From assembly GCA_045580145.1 (NCBI GenBank), contig JAZNNI010000094.1:69729-133728 (forward strand): 64,000 bases of DNA, given 5' to 3'. Below are positions 25,909 through 34,435 of the stretch, piece by piece. The notes beneath the pieces are model-generated. The model ran no database searches, was not told where the DNA came from, and was given only the letters and a program-made list of their open reading frames with translations. Origin of the DNA: UBA1738 sp045580145. GTDB lineage: Bacteria; Bacillota; Clostridia; UBA1381. Within the stretch, counting starts at the first letter, position 1. Each line of letters begins with the position of its first letter. A program made the translations under genes and the position numbers.

Positions 25909-25937
25909 TTGACAAGGTATCATAAAAGTGATAAATT
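25909..25937 (+). promoter_or_regulatory. Promoter of the RNase M5 gene
   Basis: TTGACA (25909-25914), 17 bp, TAAATT (25932-25937). Confidence 0.6.
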
Positions 25938-25971
25938 TAATAAAGAAAGTAATTGTTTTTGGAGAAAAAAT

Positions 25972-26571
25972 ATGTATAGCATCAAAGAAACGATAATAGT
26001 CGAGGGTATTTATGATAAAATCAAGCTGTCGGGATTTATAGACAGCCTTATTTTTATGACCGATGGGTACTCCGTCTTTAACAATAAAAACCTGCAAAAA
26101 TCAATAACGACTCTTGCAGAAAAAACAGGCATTGTCATCCTTACCGACTCTGATTCTGCAGGCATAAAAATCCGCAACTTTGTAAAGCAACTATGCCCAA
26201 AAGAACAGGTAAAGCACGCATATGTGCCTGAAATTGCCGGAAAGGAACGGCGCAAAAGAGTCGCAGGCAAAGCAGGACTCTTAGGCGTTGAAGGGATAAG
26301 CGAAGAAATTATTATAAACGCACTCAAGGAAAGCGGCTGCACCATAAACGGCAATGCAGAAGAAAAGAAAACAAAACAGGATATAACCAAAACTGATTTT
26401 TATTTTATGGGTCTATCCGGCAAAGAGGAAAGCGCAGAGCTTAGAAAAAAACTTGCAATTCTTCTAGGTCTTCCCTCTAAACTTTCCTCCAATATGCTAC
26501 TTGATGCCGCAAATCGGCTTTTAACACTTGATGAACTTGCAATTTTGCTTGAAAACATTAGGAAAATGTGA
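25972..26571 (+). CDS. rnmV: Ribonuclease M5-like toprim protein
   Basis: Predicted maturase of 5S rRNA. The 199 residues start with a toprim domain (about 5-95) containing the catalytic Glu in IIVEGIYDK and the DxD pair in LTDSDSAG. An AGKERRKRVAGK stretch and a C-terminal DUF4093-type region (about 130-199, FMGLSGKEESAELRKKLAILLG) follow, the normal RNase M5 arrangement. ATG 25972, 7 bases after GGAG, is preferred to an upstream in-frame start lying on the promoter. In many Firmicutes rnmV sits beside ksgA; here it is followed by an ABC transporter instead. Confidence 0.82.
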   Translation: MYSIKETIIVEGIYDKIKLSGFIDSLIFMTDGYSVFNNKNLQKSITTLAEKTGIVILTDSDSAGIKIRNFVKQLCPKEQVKHAYVPEIAGKERRKRVAGKAGLLGVEGISEEIIINALKESGCTINGNAEEKKTKQDITKTDFYFMGLSGKEESAELRKKLAILLGLPSKLSSNMLLDAANRLLTLDELAILLENIRKM

Positions 26572-26695
26572 TACAATAAATTAAAGAGCTTCTAATAGAA
26601 GTCCCGTCTGCGGGCGTAGGATTTTGGTTTTGTTATTACACAATTACTAAACGCACTTTCCTACATAATTAAAAAATATAAGGTGAGATATAATA
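26572..26695 (+). other. Intergenic leader with two small hairpins
   Basis: Between rnmV and the ABC transporter gene, the stems CTTCT/AGAAG (26588-26600) and CCCG/CGGG (26603-26614) lie back to back, followed by GCGTAGGA and a T-rich stretch. It resembles no riboswitch recognised here and lacks a clear terminator. Confidence 0.35.
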
Positions 26696-28354
26696 GTGAA
26701 AAACAAAGAAATTTGGAAATGGATTATTAAAAATGGGAAGAAAAGCTTTCCCATAATATTTCTACTTGTACTAATTAGTATAATTATGTCGCTTATTCAG
26801 GTACGCTTTGCGACAGCCTCAAAAAATGTTATGGATATCGCAACAGGGAAAATGTACGGGACTTTATCCTCTGCGTTTTTTGTACTTGTGGCTCTTCTTT
26901 TGTTACGGCTTGCAATTCAAATTTCATTAAACTATTTAAACATACACGCATCATCAAGACTTGCAATATCACTAAAGCGTCATCTTTTCAAAACGCTTAT
27001 CAACAAAGATTACCTTTCTGTCGCAAAATATCATTCAGGCGAACTCTTAAACAGAATTAACAGTGATGTATCTGTAATCGTAAATGGAATCATAGCAATC
27101 CTTCCCTCAGCCGCACTTTTTATCACCAGCATAATCGGTGCTTTTTATGTACTTTACAACATTGACAATACACTTGCCCTGATTATACTTTGTATCGGTC
27201 CGGTTGTCGCAATAGGCGCACGGCTTTATTCTGTAAAATTCAAGGCAATGCATAAAAAGTGTCAGGAATATGACGGAAAAACAAAATCTTTTATGCTTGA
27301 AATCTTGCAAAATTTACTCGTAGTAAAATCCTTTAGTTGCGAAGAAAATATGCTCGATAAAAGCGAAACTCTGCAAAGACAAACATATAAGCTGCAGGTA
27401 CGGCGTGTAAGTATTTCATTGATTGCACAAATCGGTATGTTCCTGATATTTAATGCAGGATACTATTTTGCAATGGCATATGCAGCTTTACGCCTTTCAA
27501 AAGGACAGCTTACTTATGGTGACGTTACCGCAATTTTAGCGCTTGTATCCCAGATACAGACACCTTTTAAAAGTATCTCAAGCCTTATCCCTCAGGCATT
27601 TGCGGTTTCTGCATCAATAGAACGTCTCATCGAACTTGAATCTTTAAAGGACGAGCCTGCCTCCACATATTCCTTGCCGCTTGACACATACGAGCATATG
27701 GAACAAATTGTGTTTGATAATGTTACATTTTCATATAATTCCGACTCATCTGTTTCCGGAATTGATATGAAAATCAATAAAGGAGAATGTGTCGTTATTG
27801 CCGGAGAATCCGGAGCAGGAAAAAGTACTGCTATCAAACTTTTGCTTGGAATAATGGCTCCGGATAGCGGCAGAATTTTTATAAGAAGCTCAAAGGATGA
27901 CCTTGAAATAAGCAAAGATACACGTTCTCTTTTTGCGTATGTTCCACAAGGAAATCTTATCCTATCGGGAACAATAAGAGAGAATATTGCTTTTTCCCAT
28001 AGCGATGCAACGGAAGAAGCAATTATCCACGCAGCAAAAGTAGCACAGATATGGGACTTTATATCTTCACTTGATAAAGGGCTTGATACTGAGCTTGGAG
28101 AAAAGGGACTCGGTCTTTCTGAAGGGCAAACACAGCGTATATCTATTGCAAGAGCAATACTTCATAATGCACCTATCCTTCTCCTTGATGAATCCACATC
28201 CGCACTTGATTCACAGACCGAGCTTAACTTACTCTCTGCAATCAGAGAAATGACAGACAAAACCTGTGTTATAGTAAGTCATAAACAAGCAGCATTCGAT
28301 ATATGCGATAGTGTAATTTATATTGAAAAGAAAGAGGCAGCAAAAAATGGGTAA
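26696..28354 (+). CDS. ABC exporter, fused permease and ATPase
   Basis: Half-transporter of the MsbA/LmrA type: a six-helix membrane domain (about 15-315) followed by a nucleotide-binding domain (about 340-550). Motifs in the ATPase are Walker A AGESGAGKST (about 365-374), Q-loop YVPQGN, signature LSEGQTQRISIARAI (about 473-487), Walker B ILLLDEST (about 494-501) and the switch His in VSHK. It starts with GTG after AAGGTGAG. A single half-transporter gene implies a homodimer. The substrate cannot be read from the sequence. Its end overlaps the HAD phosphatase start by 8 bp. Confidence 0.9.
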   Translation: MKNKEIWKWIIKNGKKSFPIIFLLVLISIIMSLIQVRFATASKNVMDIATGKMYGTLSSAFFVLVALLLLRLAIQISLNYLNIHASSRLAISLKRHLFKTLINKDYLSVAKYHSGELLNRINSDVSVIVNGIIAILPSAALFITSIIGAFYVLYNIDNTLALIILCIGPVVAIGARLYSVKFKAMHKKCQEYDGKTKSFMLEILQNLLVVKSFSCEENMLDKSETLQRQTYKLQVRRVSISLIAQIGMFLIFNAGYYFAMAYAALRLSKGQLTYGDVTAILALVSQIQTPFKSISSLIPQAFAVSASIERLIELESLKDEPASTYSLPLDTYEHMEQIVFDNVTFSYNSDSSVSGIDMKINKGECVVIAGESGAGKSTAIKLLLGIMAPDSGRIFIRSSKDDLEISKDTRSLFAYVPQGNLILSGTIRENIAFSHSDATEEAIIHAAKVAQIWDFISSLDKGLDTELGEKGLGLSEGQTQRISIARAILHNAPILLLDESTSALDSQTELNLLSAIREMTDKTCVIVSHKQAAFDICDSVIYIEKKEAAKNG

Positions 28355-29165
28355 ATTCGACGGAATACTTTTATGCACAGACCTTGATGGCACTCTCCTT
28401 GATGATGAAAGACACGTGACCTTTGAAAATCAAAGTGCGATTGAATATTTCAAAAAAGAGGGCGGTAAATTTACATTCGTAACAGGACGTGTTCCCCGTG
28501 GCGCAAGGTTGATGCTTGACTTTGTCCATCCAAATGCTCCTGTTGTTGCTTTTAATGGTGCAGGAATTTACGATTTTAAAGATAACAAGCTTTTGTGGGG
28601 ACTTTATCTTGACGAAACTGCAAAGTCAGCTGTTCGCTATGTTGAGGATAGATTACCTCAGGTTGGGCTTGCAATCTGCACAGACGAAAATGTGCATTTT
28701 TCAAAGATGAATGAATGGGTAGACGCGTACTTTAAGGCTGAAAATCTGCCGCTAGATACAACTCCCTATATGGAAATAAAAGATAAGTGGAAAAAGGGGC
28801 TTTTTATTGTTGAATGCTCGGATATGCCAAAAGTAAAACAAATCATAGCAGAATCAGAATTTGCTGACCTGTATGACTTTGTTCAAAGTGGACCTCATTA
28901 TTATGAAATTTTGCCAAAAGGTGCCACCAAAGGCACAGGTCTTCATCGCCTTACAGAACTTTTGGGTATTGACAGAAATAAAGTTATTGCTGTGGGCGAT
29001 AATGAAAACGATATAAGTATGATAAAAGAAGCAAAAGTAGGCATCGCTGTTGCTAATTCTATTGATGAATTAAAAGAAGCTTCTGACATTATCACTGTAA
29101 GTAATAATGAAAATGCAATCAAAAAAGTTATTGAGATGCTTGATAGTGGCGAAATTTGTTTGTAA
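28347..29165 (+). CDS. HAD-superfamily phosphatase, Cof type (class IIB)
   Basis: Cytoplasmic phosphatase for sugar phosphates, FMN or similar small molecules. The 272-residue protein has motif I CTDLDGTLLDDE (nucleophile and general-acid Asp), motif II in VTGR, the Lys motif in LPKGATKGTGL and motif III GDNENDISMI with the metal-binding Asp residues, plus the C2B cap. ATG 28347 overlaps the last codons of the ABC transporter, so translation is probably coupled; a longer frame from 28323 lacks a ribosome binding site. Substrate unknown. Confidence 0.9.
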   Translation: MGKFDGILLCTDLDGTLLDDERHVTFENQSAIEYFKKEGGKFTFVTGRVPRGARLMLDFVHPNAPVVAFNGAGIYDFKDNKLLWGLYLDETAKSAVRYVEDRLPQVGLAICTDENVHFSKMNEWVDAYFKAENLPLDTTPYMEIKDKWKKGLFIVECSDMPKVKQIIAESEFADLYDFVQSGPHYYEILPKGATKGTGLHRLTELLGIDRNKVIAVGDNENDISMIKEAKVGIAVANSIDELKEASDIITVSNNENAIKKVIEMLDSGEICL

Positions 29166-29184
29166 GACGAATTTCGCCTTTTCA
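29147..29184 (+). terminator. Terminator spanning the end of the HAD gene
   Basis: Stem GGCGAAATT/AATTTCGCC followed by TTTTC; the stop codon lies in the loop. Confidence 0.8.
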
Positions 29185-29441
29185 TAATCTCCCTTTTCCT
29201 GATAGTCTGTTATGAGCTTTAAGGCTCTTGCAGTCTGCTCCACTCCCCAGTTTTCCGTCAAAAATCCTATCATCCCCCTCTGTTGTTCTTCTGTTTTCTC
29301 AAATTTAGAAAATACCTTAAACGCCCCTATCGAATTATTTTTATATACATAGAGTCCATCATATGCATAAACATAATCAACAGGCGTTAGTTTTCCATCC
29401 TGAAGACCCGCATTTTTGCTGCTTCAGCTCTTGCATCTCCT
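29166..29441 (-). pseudogene. Decayed gene fragment of unknown family
   Basis: On the minus strand a coherent protein-like frame runs from about 29441. It first reads GDARAEAAK, then after a one-base slip in a run of five A (about 29411) reads NAGLQDGKLTPVDYVYAYDG and continues to RGMIGFLTENWGVEQTARALK. It lacks a start (a stop codon lies immediately upstream) and its 3' end runs into the opposite-strand HAD gene and its terminator. Codon use looks coding, so this is probably a truncated and frameshifted relic. The family was not recognised. Confidence 0.45.
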
Positions 29442-29473
29442 AATTATATATAGAGCATAATATTCATTTATCA

Positions 29474-29505
29474 AACAAAAAAGCAACCTTTTAAAAGGTT
29501 GCTTT
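29474..29505 (-). terminator. Terminator of the GntP-type permease gene
   Basis: Minus-strand stem AAAGCAACCT/AGGTTGCTTT followed by TTTTTTG, right after the permease stop codon. Confidence 0.85.
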
Positions 29506-29508
29506 AAA

Positions 29509-30859
29509 TCAGATGAAAAGTCCCCATACAAATGATAGTACAAGTGAGACCAAAACCGGAATTATACACGAGGTTACGCAAACATCAAGATAGGATTCCT
29601 TATGTGAGCAATGTGACACGGCCAGTAAGGTCAAAACAGCTCCGTTATGAGGCAATGTATCAAGTCCACCTGATGCTAATGATGCAATTCGATGTAAGTA
29701 TTCAGGATTTAAACCAATGGACATTGCCTTTTCCAGATACTGCGGTGCTAAAGCTTCAAGTGCAATAGACATACCACCTGACGCAGACCCTGTCGCGCCC
29801 GCCAAAACATTAACAGCAACAGCCTCTGAAAATAGAATTGACCCCGGCATATTCAGCATAGCATTTTTTAAAAGTGCAAACCCCGGTACGACCTTTACAA
29901 CAGAGCCGAACCCTACCGCACAGGCAGTATTCATTATTGCAGTTAACGAGCCGTTCGCACCATCATTTATAGCCGGCAAAAGAACTTTGAACTGTTTTAT
30001 ATTCATAAGGCAAGTAACCAAAATACCGCCAATCAATGCAACAACAATGGCCTGACTTGTAGTCCATTCTGCAATGCCTGCATTTTTCAAAACACCCGGT
30101 AAGACATTTAGCATCAGTACTACAACAATTAAAGGCAAGAGTCCGCTGAGCCAATGCCAAGACGGAAGCTGTGACAAATCAATATTATTATCTACATATT
30201 TCGGGTCTTCAACAAATGTAGCACCTTTTTTTCGAGCATTACGGCAACGCCATTCAAGATATAAATATCCCGGTACTGCAATTAAAACAGCCGCAATAAT
30301 ACTCATAACCGGAGCTGCCGTAGCAGTTGTCCCATAATATGTAGTAGGGATAATATTTTGTATTTGCGGAGTCCCTGGAATTGAGGTCATTGTAATTCCA
30401 AAAGCACCAAATGCAATAGCACCCCGGAAGAAGTGTTCTCGGAAGATTTGCCTCACGATAGATAGCATACCCCATAGGATAGATTACAAATACAACAACG
30501 AACAGAGAAATTCCTCCGAATGTCATTAAAAGGCACGGAAGAACAACTGCTGCAACTGCAAATTTCGGTCCTATTAAGGATACAAGCTTATTTGCAAGTG
30601 AGCGCGCAGAACCTGTCATATCCATAAGCTTTCCATAAACAGCTCCTAAAAAGAATGCCGGAAACCACGAGATTATGTACTCAGCAGTTCCTTTGATGTA
30701 ATCACCCATATATGCATCTAAAATATTAAGCCCACCCAAAGCTGCGACAATTACTGCACATACAGGAGCAACCCAGATAATTGAATGACCCTTGTATGCA
30801 AGAAAAATCAGCACACAAAGACCTACAATTATACCAATCAGTGAAATAACAGATAACAT
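29509..30859 (-). pseudogene. GntP-type (gluconate/organic acid) permease, split by a one-base frameshift
   Basis: Membrane permease of the GntP superfamily, normally about 450 residues. Frame 1 (start 30859) encodes the first roughly 145 residues up to REANLPRTLLPG. Frame 2 then continues, from AIAFGAFGITMTSIPGTPQIQN to the end at 29509. Joining the frames by removing one base from the CCCC run at 30422-30425 restores a normal protein. GTPQIQN and the later TLPHNGAVLTLL are family features. A consensus promoter precedes it and a good terminator follows, so the lesion is recent or a sequence error. Substrate not determinable. Confidence 0.85.
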
Positions 30860-30890
30860 AACACCTCTCCTTATATATTAATATGTTTAA

Positions 30891-30919
30891 ATTATAGACA
30901 AAAATTTACAAAGTGTCAA
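30891..30919 (-). promoter_or_regulatory. Consensus promoter of the GntP-type permease
   Basis: TTGACA (30919-30914), 17 bp, TATAAT (30896-30891) on the minus strand. Confidence 0.85.
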
Positions 30920-30934
30920 TAAATTTGACAAATA

Positions 30935-30972
30935 TCTACAAAAAGGAGATACAAAGAACTCTTTATATCTCC
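30935..30972 (-). terminator. Terminator of the ferritin-like/VIT gene operon
   Basis: Long minus-strand stem GGAGATATAAAGA/TCTTTGTATCTCC (one G-U) followed by TTTTTG. Confidence 0.85.
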
Positions 30973-30991
30973 CACGTCTATTTATATAAAA

Positions 30992-31873
30992 TTATAAATC
31001 AACTCCCAAGAATTTTTTTGCTAAAATTCCTACTATAAAGGAAATAACTGCAACACCTATGCTTATTAAGGACATCTCCATAAATCTTGGTTTGAATTTT
31101 TCACCCTTTGCAACAGAAATATAATAGGTAAATCCAGCTATAATCAAAATCACAATCGCTATCATAGAAAATAATGCCGTCATATATTGGCTATTATCTA
31201 AAAGCAGATATGGGAGGATTAAAAGTGCAACTGTAATCAGGTAAGCAATACCTGTATATGTACAAGATTTAAATGCATCTGTTCTTCCTTCACTTTTTGC
31301 CGCCAGAAATTCGCTCGATGCCATTGAAAATGTTGCTGATATTCCCATTATAAGACCGGAAAGAGCAATAAGCCTTGTATTTTGCATAGCAAATGTAAAT
31401 CCTGCAAGAGAGCCTGTAAGCTCAACTAATGCGTCGTTCATACCAAGCACCATACTGCCTACATACTGAAGTCTCTCCTCATCAAGCAGCTCAAGTAGTG
31501 CATCCTCATGCTCTTCCTCCTGCTGTCTGATACTTGCACTTTCTTCTATCTCATCCCTTAGCAAATCATATTCCTTCTGCGCTCCTACTTCGCCATTTTC
31601 CATAAGCTTTACTGCAAATGTAAATCCTAATATACGAGCGATGAGTTTATATTTTAAGACTTTCCCCTTTTGAGGCTTCATCTCAATCCCTGTATATTTT
31701 TTCCATATTTCATAATGTGCCTTTTCTTCCTCTGCAAGTCTTAAGAGAGTTTGCCTGTTTTCCTCTCCTTTTGCAAATTTTGCAATTTCTTTATAGATTA
31801 CGCTTTCGGTAAGTTCATTTTGCTGCATTTTACGCACTATGTTTAATGCCGCTTCAGATATAGTATTCTTCAT
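30992..31873 (-). CDS. Ferritin-like domain fused to a VIT1/CCC1-type metal transporter
   Basis: Predicted iron or manganese exporter. Residues about 1-115 form a rubrerythrin-like four-helix domain with di-iron-type E/H residues (NELTESVIYKEIAKF, EEEKAHYEIWKKY, EEEHEDALLELL). Residues about 130-293 form the CCC1/VIT1 membrane domain with five helices, including GMNDALVELTGSLAGF. The architecture matches MbfA-type membrane-bound ferritins, which sense and export iron. ATG 31873 follows GGGGTGATACAA. It is the last gene of a carbohydrate operon starting with the PHP or GH31 gene, an unexpected neighbourhood. Confidence 0.87.
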   Translation of the reverse strand: MKNTISEAALNIVRKMQQNELTESVIYKEIAKFAKGEENRQTLLRLAEEEKAHYEIWKKYTGIEMKPQKGKVLKYKLIARILGFTFAVKLMENGEVGAQKEYDLLRDEIEESASIRQQEEEHEDALLELLDEERLQYVGSMVLGMNDALVELTGSLAGFTFAMQNTRLIALSGLIMGISATFSMASSEFLAAKSEGRTDAFKSCTYTGIAYLITVALLILPYLLLDNSQYMTALFSMIAIVILIIAGFTYYISVAKGEKFKPRFMEMSLISIGVAVISFIVGILAKKFLGVDL

Positions 31874-31895
31874 TTGTATCACCCCATATAATATT

Positions 31896-32828
31896 TTAAT
31901 TCTCAAAAATCTTTATTGCACCAAGCGAGGTTGACATACTGACAACGCTTTCGGGCAGGATTATTATCTCCTTATCAGTTCTTTTTTGTAAAATTTCTGC
32001 CATTGCATTTTTTATTTGCACTTTTCCGCCAAGAACTATGGTTTTAGCATTAGATTTTAAGATATGCTCAATCTCATCACAAAGCACTACACCGATAAAA
32101 AAGCTATATATTTCTCTACTACTGCACTTAATTATATTCTTTAAAATCCTTGCCTTAAAGAGTGCTTTATTAATGCCCTGACTCTTGGAATAGTCGTATC
32201 CTTTCAAAAGGTATTCGCTATTCATTTCGGAAATGCTTAAATCCACAGTATCCTTTAAAATAGTATGCTGCGACAATGATGCAATCATTTCTCCGGTCAT
32301 CATAGTTGAAAAATTACATATTCTCCCTTCATCATCTGTAGCAATAATTTTAGAGTGAGAACCTGGAAGGACATAGACACAACTCTTATAGTCAGGGTTT
32401 ATAATTCCCATAAGTTCAGTCTCTTCTCCCCTCATCATATCCACATTTTCAAAATCAGGTGAAGCTATTTTTACACCCCTTATGAACACAAATGGAATAT
32501 CAGAAATTTCTTCCATAACCACCTCGTGCGCATTTTTATGAAGTTCGTCAATCCCTGCAGGAACGTCTATATGCTCAAGATGACATAACCCAAACTCTGA
32601 TGTAATCATACCGGATGCCAAAATTCTTATAACATCATCTTCGCATACGCTGTTTTTTTCCAAAAGAGATTTTATAGCATATTTTATCTCATTTTTCAGA
32701 AAACTGTCACTTTCAATATTATCCTTAGCACCCATATTCAACTTGATACTGTCTATAACTGCTTTATCCTTAACAAGATTAATTCTTGTGTTTGTCGTTC
32801 CCCCATCAATGGTAATATATATTCTCAT
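31896..32828 (-). CDS. dgoK: 2-dehydro-3-deoxygalactonokinase
   Basis: Phosphorylates 2-keto-3-deoxygalactonate with ATP in the De Ley-Doudoroff (galactonate) route. The 310-residue protein has the phosphate motif IDGGTTNTRINLV (about 7-19), ILASGMITSEFGLCHLEHIDVPAG (about 68-91), RGEETELMGI (about 133-142) and LPGSHSKII (about 152-160), characteristic of DgoK. Its start overlaps the aldolase stop by 4 bp, so kinase and aldolase form an obligate pair. No galactonate dehydratase or permease is in the window. Confidence 0.92.
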   Translation of the reverse strand: MRIYITIDGGTTNTRINLVKDKAVIDSIKLNMGAKDNIESDSFLKNEIKYAIKSLLEKNSVCEDDVIRILASGMITSEFGLCHLEHIDVPAGIDELHKNAHEVVMEEISDIPFVFIRGVKIASPDFENVDMMRGEETELMGIINPDYKSCVYVLPGSHSKIIATDDEGRICNFSTMMTGEMIASLSQHTILKDTVDLSISEMNSEYLLKGYDYSKSQGINKALFKARILKNIIKCSSREIYSFFIGVVLCDEIEHILKSNAKTIVLGGKVQIKNAMAEILQKRTDKEIIILPESVVSMSTSLGAIKIFEN

Positions 32829-33472
32829 TTCAATACCCCTGTATATCTTCTTGCAAGCTCAGTAATTCCCGAAAAATCGTTATTTTCAATAAGCTTTTTA
32901 TCTGCAATATTTGCACCAATTCCAAATCCTGATATCCCCAAATCCAAATACTCTTTCATATTAGTGATATTGATACCTCCAACTGCAAGCATCTTGATAT
33001 GAGAAAGCGGAGCTTTGACAGCTTTAACATATTTGACACCCAAGTTTGTTATTGGGAATAACTTTACAAAATCAGCACCCATTCTATGAGCCGCTTGAAT
33101 TTCCGTTGGTGTTAGTGCTCCCGGCATAGAAACCATTTCAAGCTCACGAGTTTTATTTATAACTGCATCATATGTATCCGGTGAAATGATAAAGCTTCCT
33201 CCAGCTTTTTTTGTGAGTTCAACCTGTTTTTCAGTAAGTACTGTTCCTGCACCTATATTCATTCTGCCCTCAAAACAATTTGCAAGCATCTCTATATTTT
33301 TTGCAACTTCCTCATCAGATAATTTTCCCTTGGCATCATAAGTTATTTCCAAAAGGCGTATTCCCCCCTCATACATAGCTTCTGCCAAAGGGATAAGTTT
33401 ATCTTTTTCTACACCTCTTACAATTACCACTATTTTCTCTTTTTCAATAGTTTTAATCAATTCATTTCTCAT
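32825..33472 (-). CDS. KDPG/KDPGal-type aldolase
   Basis: Class I aldolase cleaving 2-keto-3-deoxy-6-phospho-sugar acid to pyruvate and glyceraldehyde-3-phosphate. The 215 residues form a TIM barrel with VVIVRGVEKDKL, the Glu in RLLEITYDA, GAGTVLTEKQ, and the Schiff-base Lys in GADFVKLFP (about residue 135), followed by GGINITNMKEYLDLG. Coupling to dgoK points to the galactonate branch (dgoA-like) over eda, but the sequence alone does not separate them. SD GAAGGTGA lies in the end of the preceding gene. Confidence 0.92.
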   Translation of the reverse strand: MRNELIKTIEKEKIVVIVRGVEKDKLIPLAEAMYEGGIRLLEITYDAKGKLSDEEVAKNIEMLANCFEGRMNIGAGTVLTEKQVELTKKAGGSFIISPDTYDAVINKTRELEMVSMPGALTPTEIQAAHRMGADFVKLFPITNLGVKYVKAVKAPLSHIKMLAVGGINITNMKEYLDLGISGFGIGANIADKKLIENNDFSGITELARRYTGVLK

Positions 33473-33482
33473 TTTATCACCT

Positions 33483-34421
33483 TCATTTTACAGCATTAAC
33501 GCAAAAAACAATCTCATTAATTTCGTCTATTTTTAGCTTTGGTAAATCTTCAACAAAGAAATAAAAATCACGATGTCCATTTCCTGCACCGCTTGTAACA
33601 GATACTTTATCAGCTCTTTGTCCATTTATTGAAACAGTAACTATCTTATTCACCAAATCATACCTCTCGCTTTTGTCAACCGGAGTTTCTATTCCATATC
33701 CGTCATAGCAGAGTGTTTTTAAGGTATTTTGTAGTTTTGACGAATAAAACAGCCCTTTTGTTTGATAAAATCCAATATTAAAACTATATCCTTTTCCATC
33801 AGAGTGCATATAAAGTTCAAAATAGTCTGCATCACCATCACACTCTATCCCGTCTTTTCCATATCTGACAGAAAAATATCCGACTCCCTCTTGCGTTTTT
33901 TCCTGTCCTTCACAAAGCTTCAAGCTGTATACATATCCGCTATGCATAGGACCTTTAACATCCAGCTTTCTTTCCTCAGGATACCATATCACCGTATATC
34001 CGAACTTGCTCATTTCCTCTGCGTGTATATAGGTTTGTCCACCTGTGTTATATGCAGTAATTGGTGTATTATCAAGGCTTGTGACAATATCAGTTTCATA
34101 ATAATATCCCAAAACTGTTCCTGTAGGAAGCTTTTGCGAAGAAGTATATTCCGTATTTACACTATATGGAATTTTTTTCTCGTTTACTGACAAGGTGCGC
34201 TCAAGCGGATTCCAATAAACATAAAATCCATACTCATGCATAACTTCTGCATTTATAAGGGTCTGTCCACCTATATTAATTGCATCTATTTCTGCACCAT
34301 TTAAATAGGTTTTAATGTCAGTGCTGTAAAACTTTCCAATAATATCGCCCGGCTGCGCATATGCAGACGGAATTAAAAACAATACCAAAAAAAATACTAC
34401 AAAACCAACACATTTTCTCAT
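33483..34421 (-). CDS. Secreted protein with two stalk-type repeats, unknown function
   Basis: A signal peptide (1-22, cleavage after AYA) precedes two repeats of about 50 residues (about 26-76 and 103-155). Each reads roughly G-x-I/V-L/I-G-x-F/Y-Y-x-T-D-I, then NxGGQTxIxAExM, then xVxWxPxERxLxV. The spacing and the GGQT/ERxL pattern recall copper-amine-oxidase-like stalk domains. The last 150 residues form an all-beta-looking domain that was not recognised. The gene lies between the PHP protein and the aldolase/kinase pair with 10-14 bp gaps, so it is co-transcribed. Carbohydrate or wall binding is a guess from the context. Confidence 0.75.
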   Translation of the reverse strand: MRKCVGFVVFFLVLFLIPSAYAQPGDIIGKFYSTDIKTYLNGAEIDAINIGGQTLINAEVMHEYGFYVYWNPLERTLSVNEKKIPYSVNTEYTSSQKLPTGTVLGYYYETDIVTSLDNTPITAYNTGGQTYIHAEEMSKFGYTVIWYPEERKLDVKGPMHSGYVYSLKLCEGQEKTQEGVGYFSVRYGKDGIECDGDADYFELYMHSDGKGYSFNIGFYQTKGLFYSSKLQNTLKTLCYDGYGIETPVDKSERYDLVNKIVTVSINGQRADKVSVTSGAGNGHRDFYFFVEDLPKLKIDEINEIVFCVNAVK

Positions 34422-34435
34422 ATAAAGCCCTCCGT

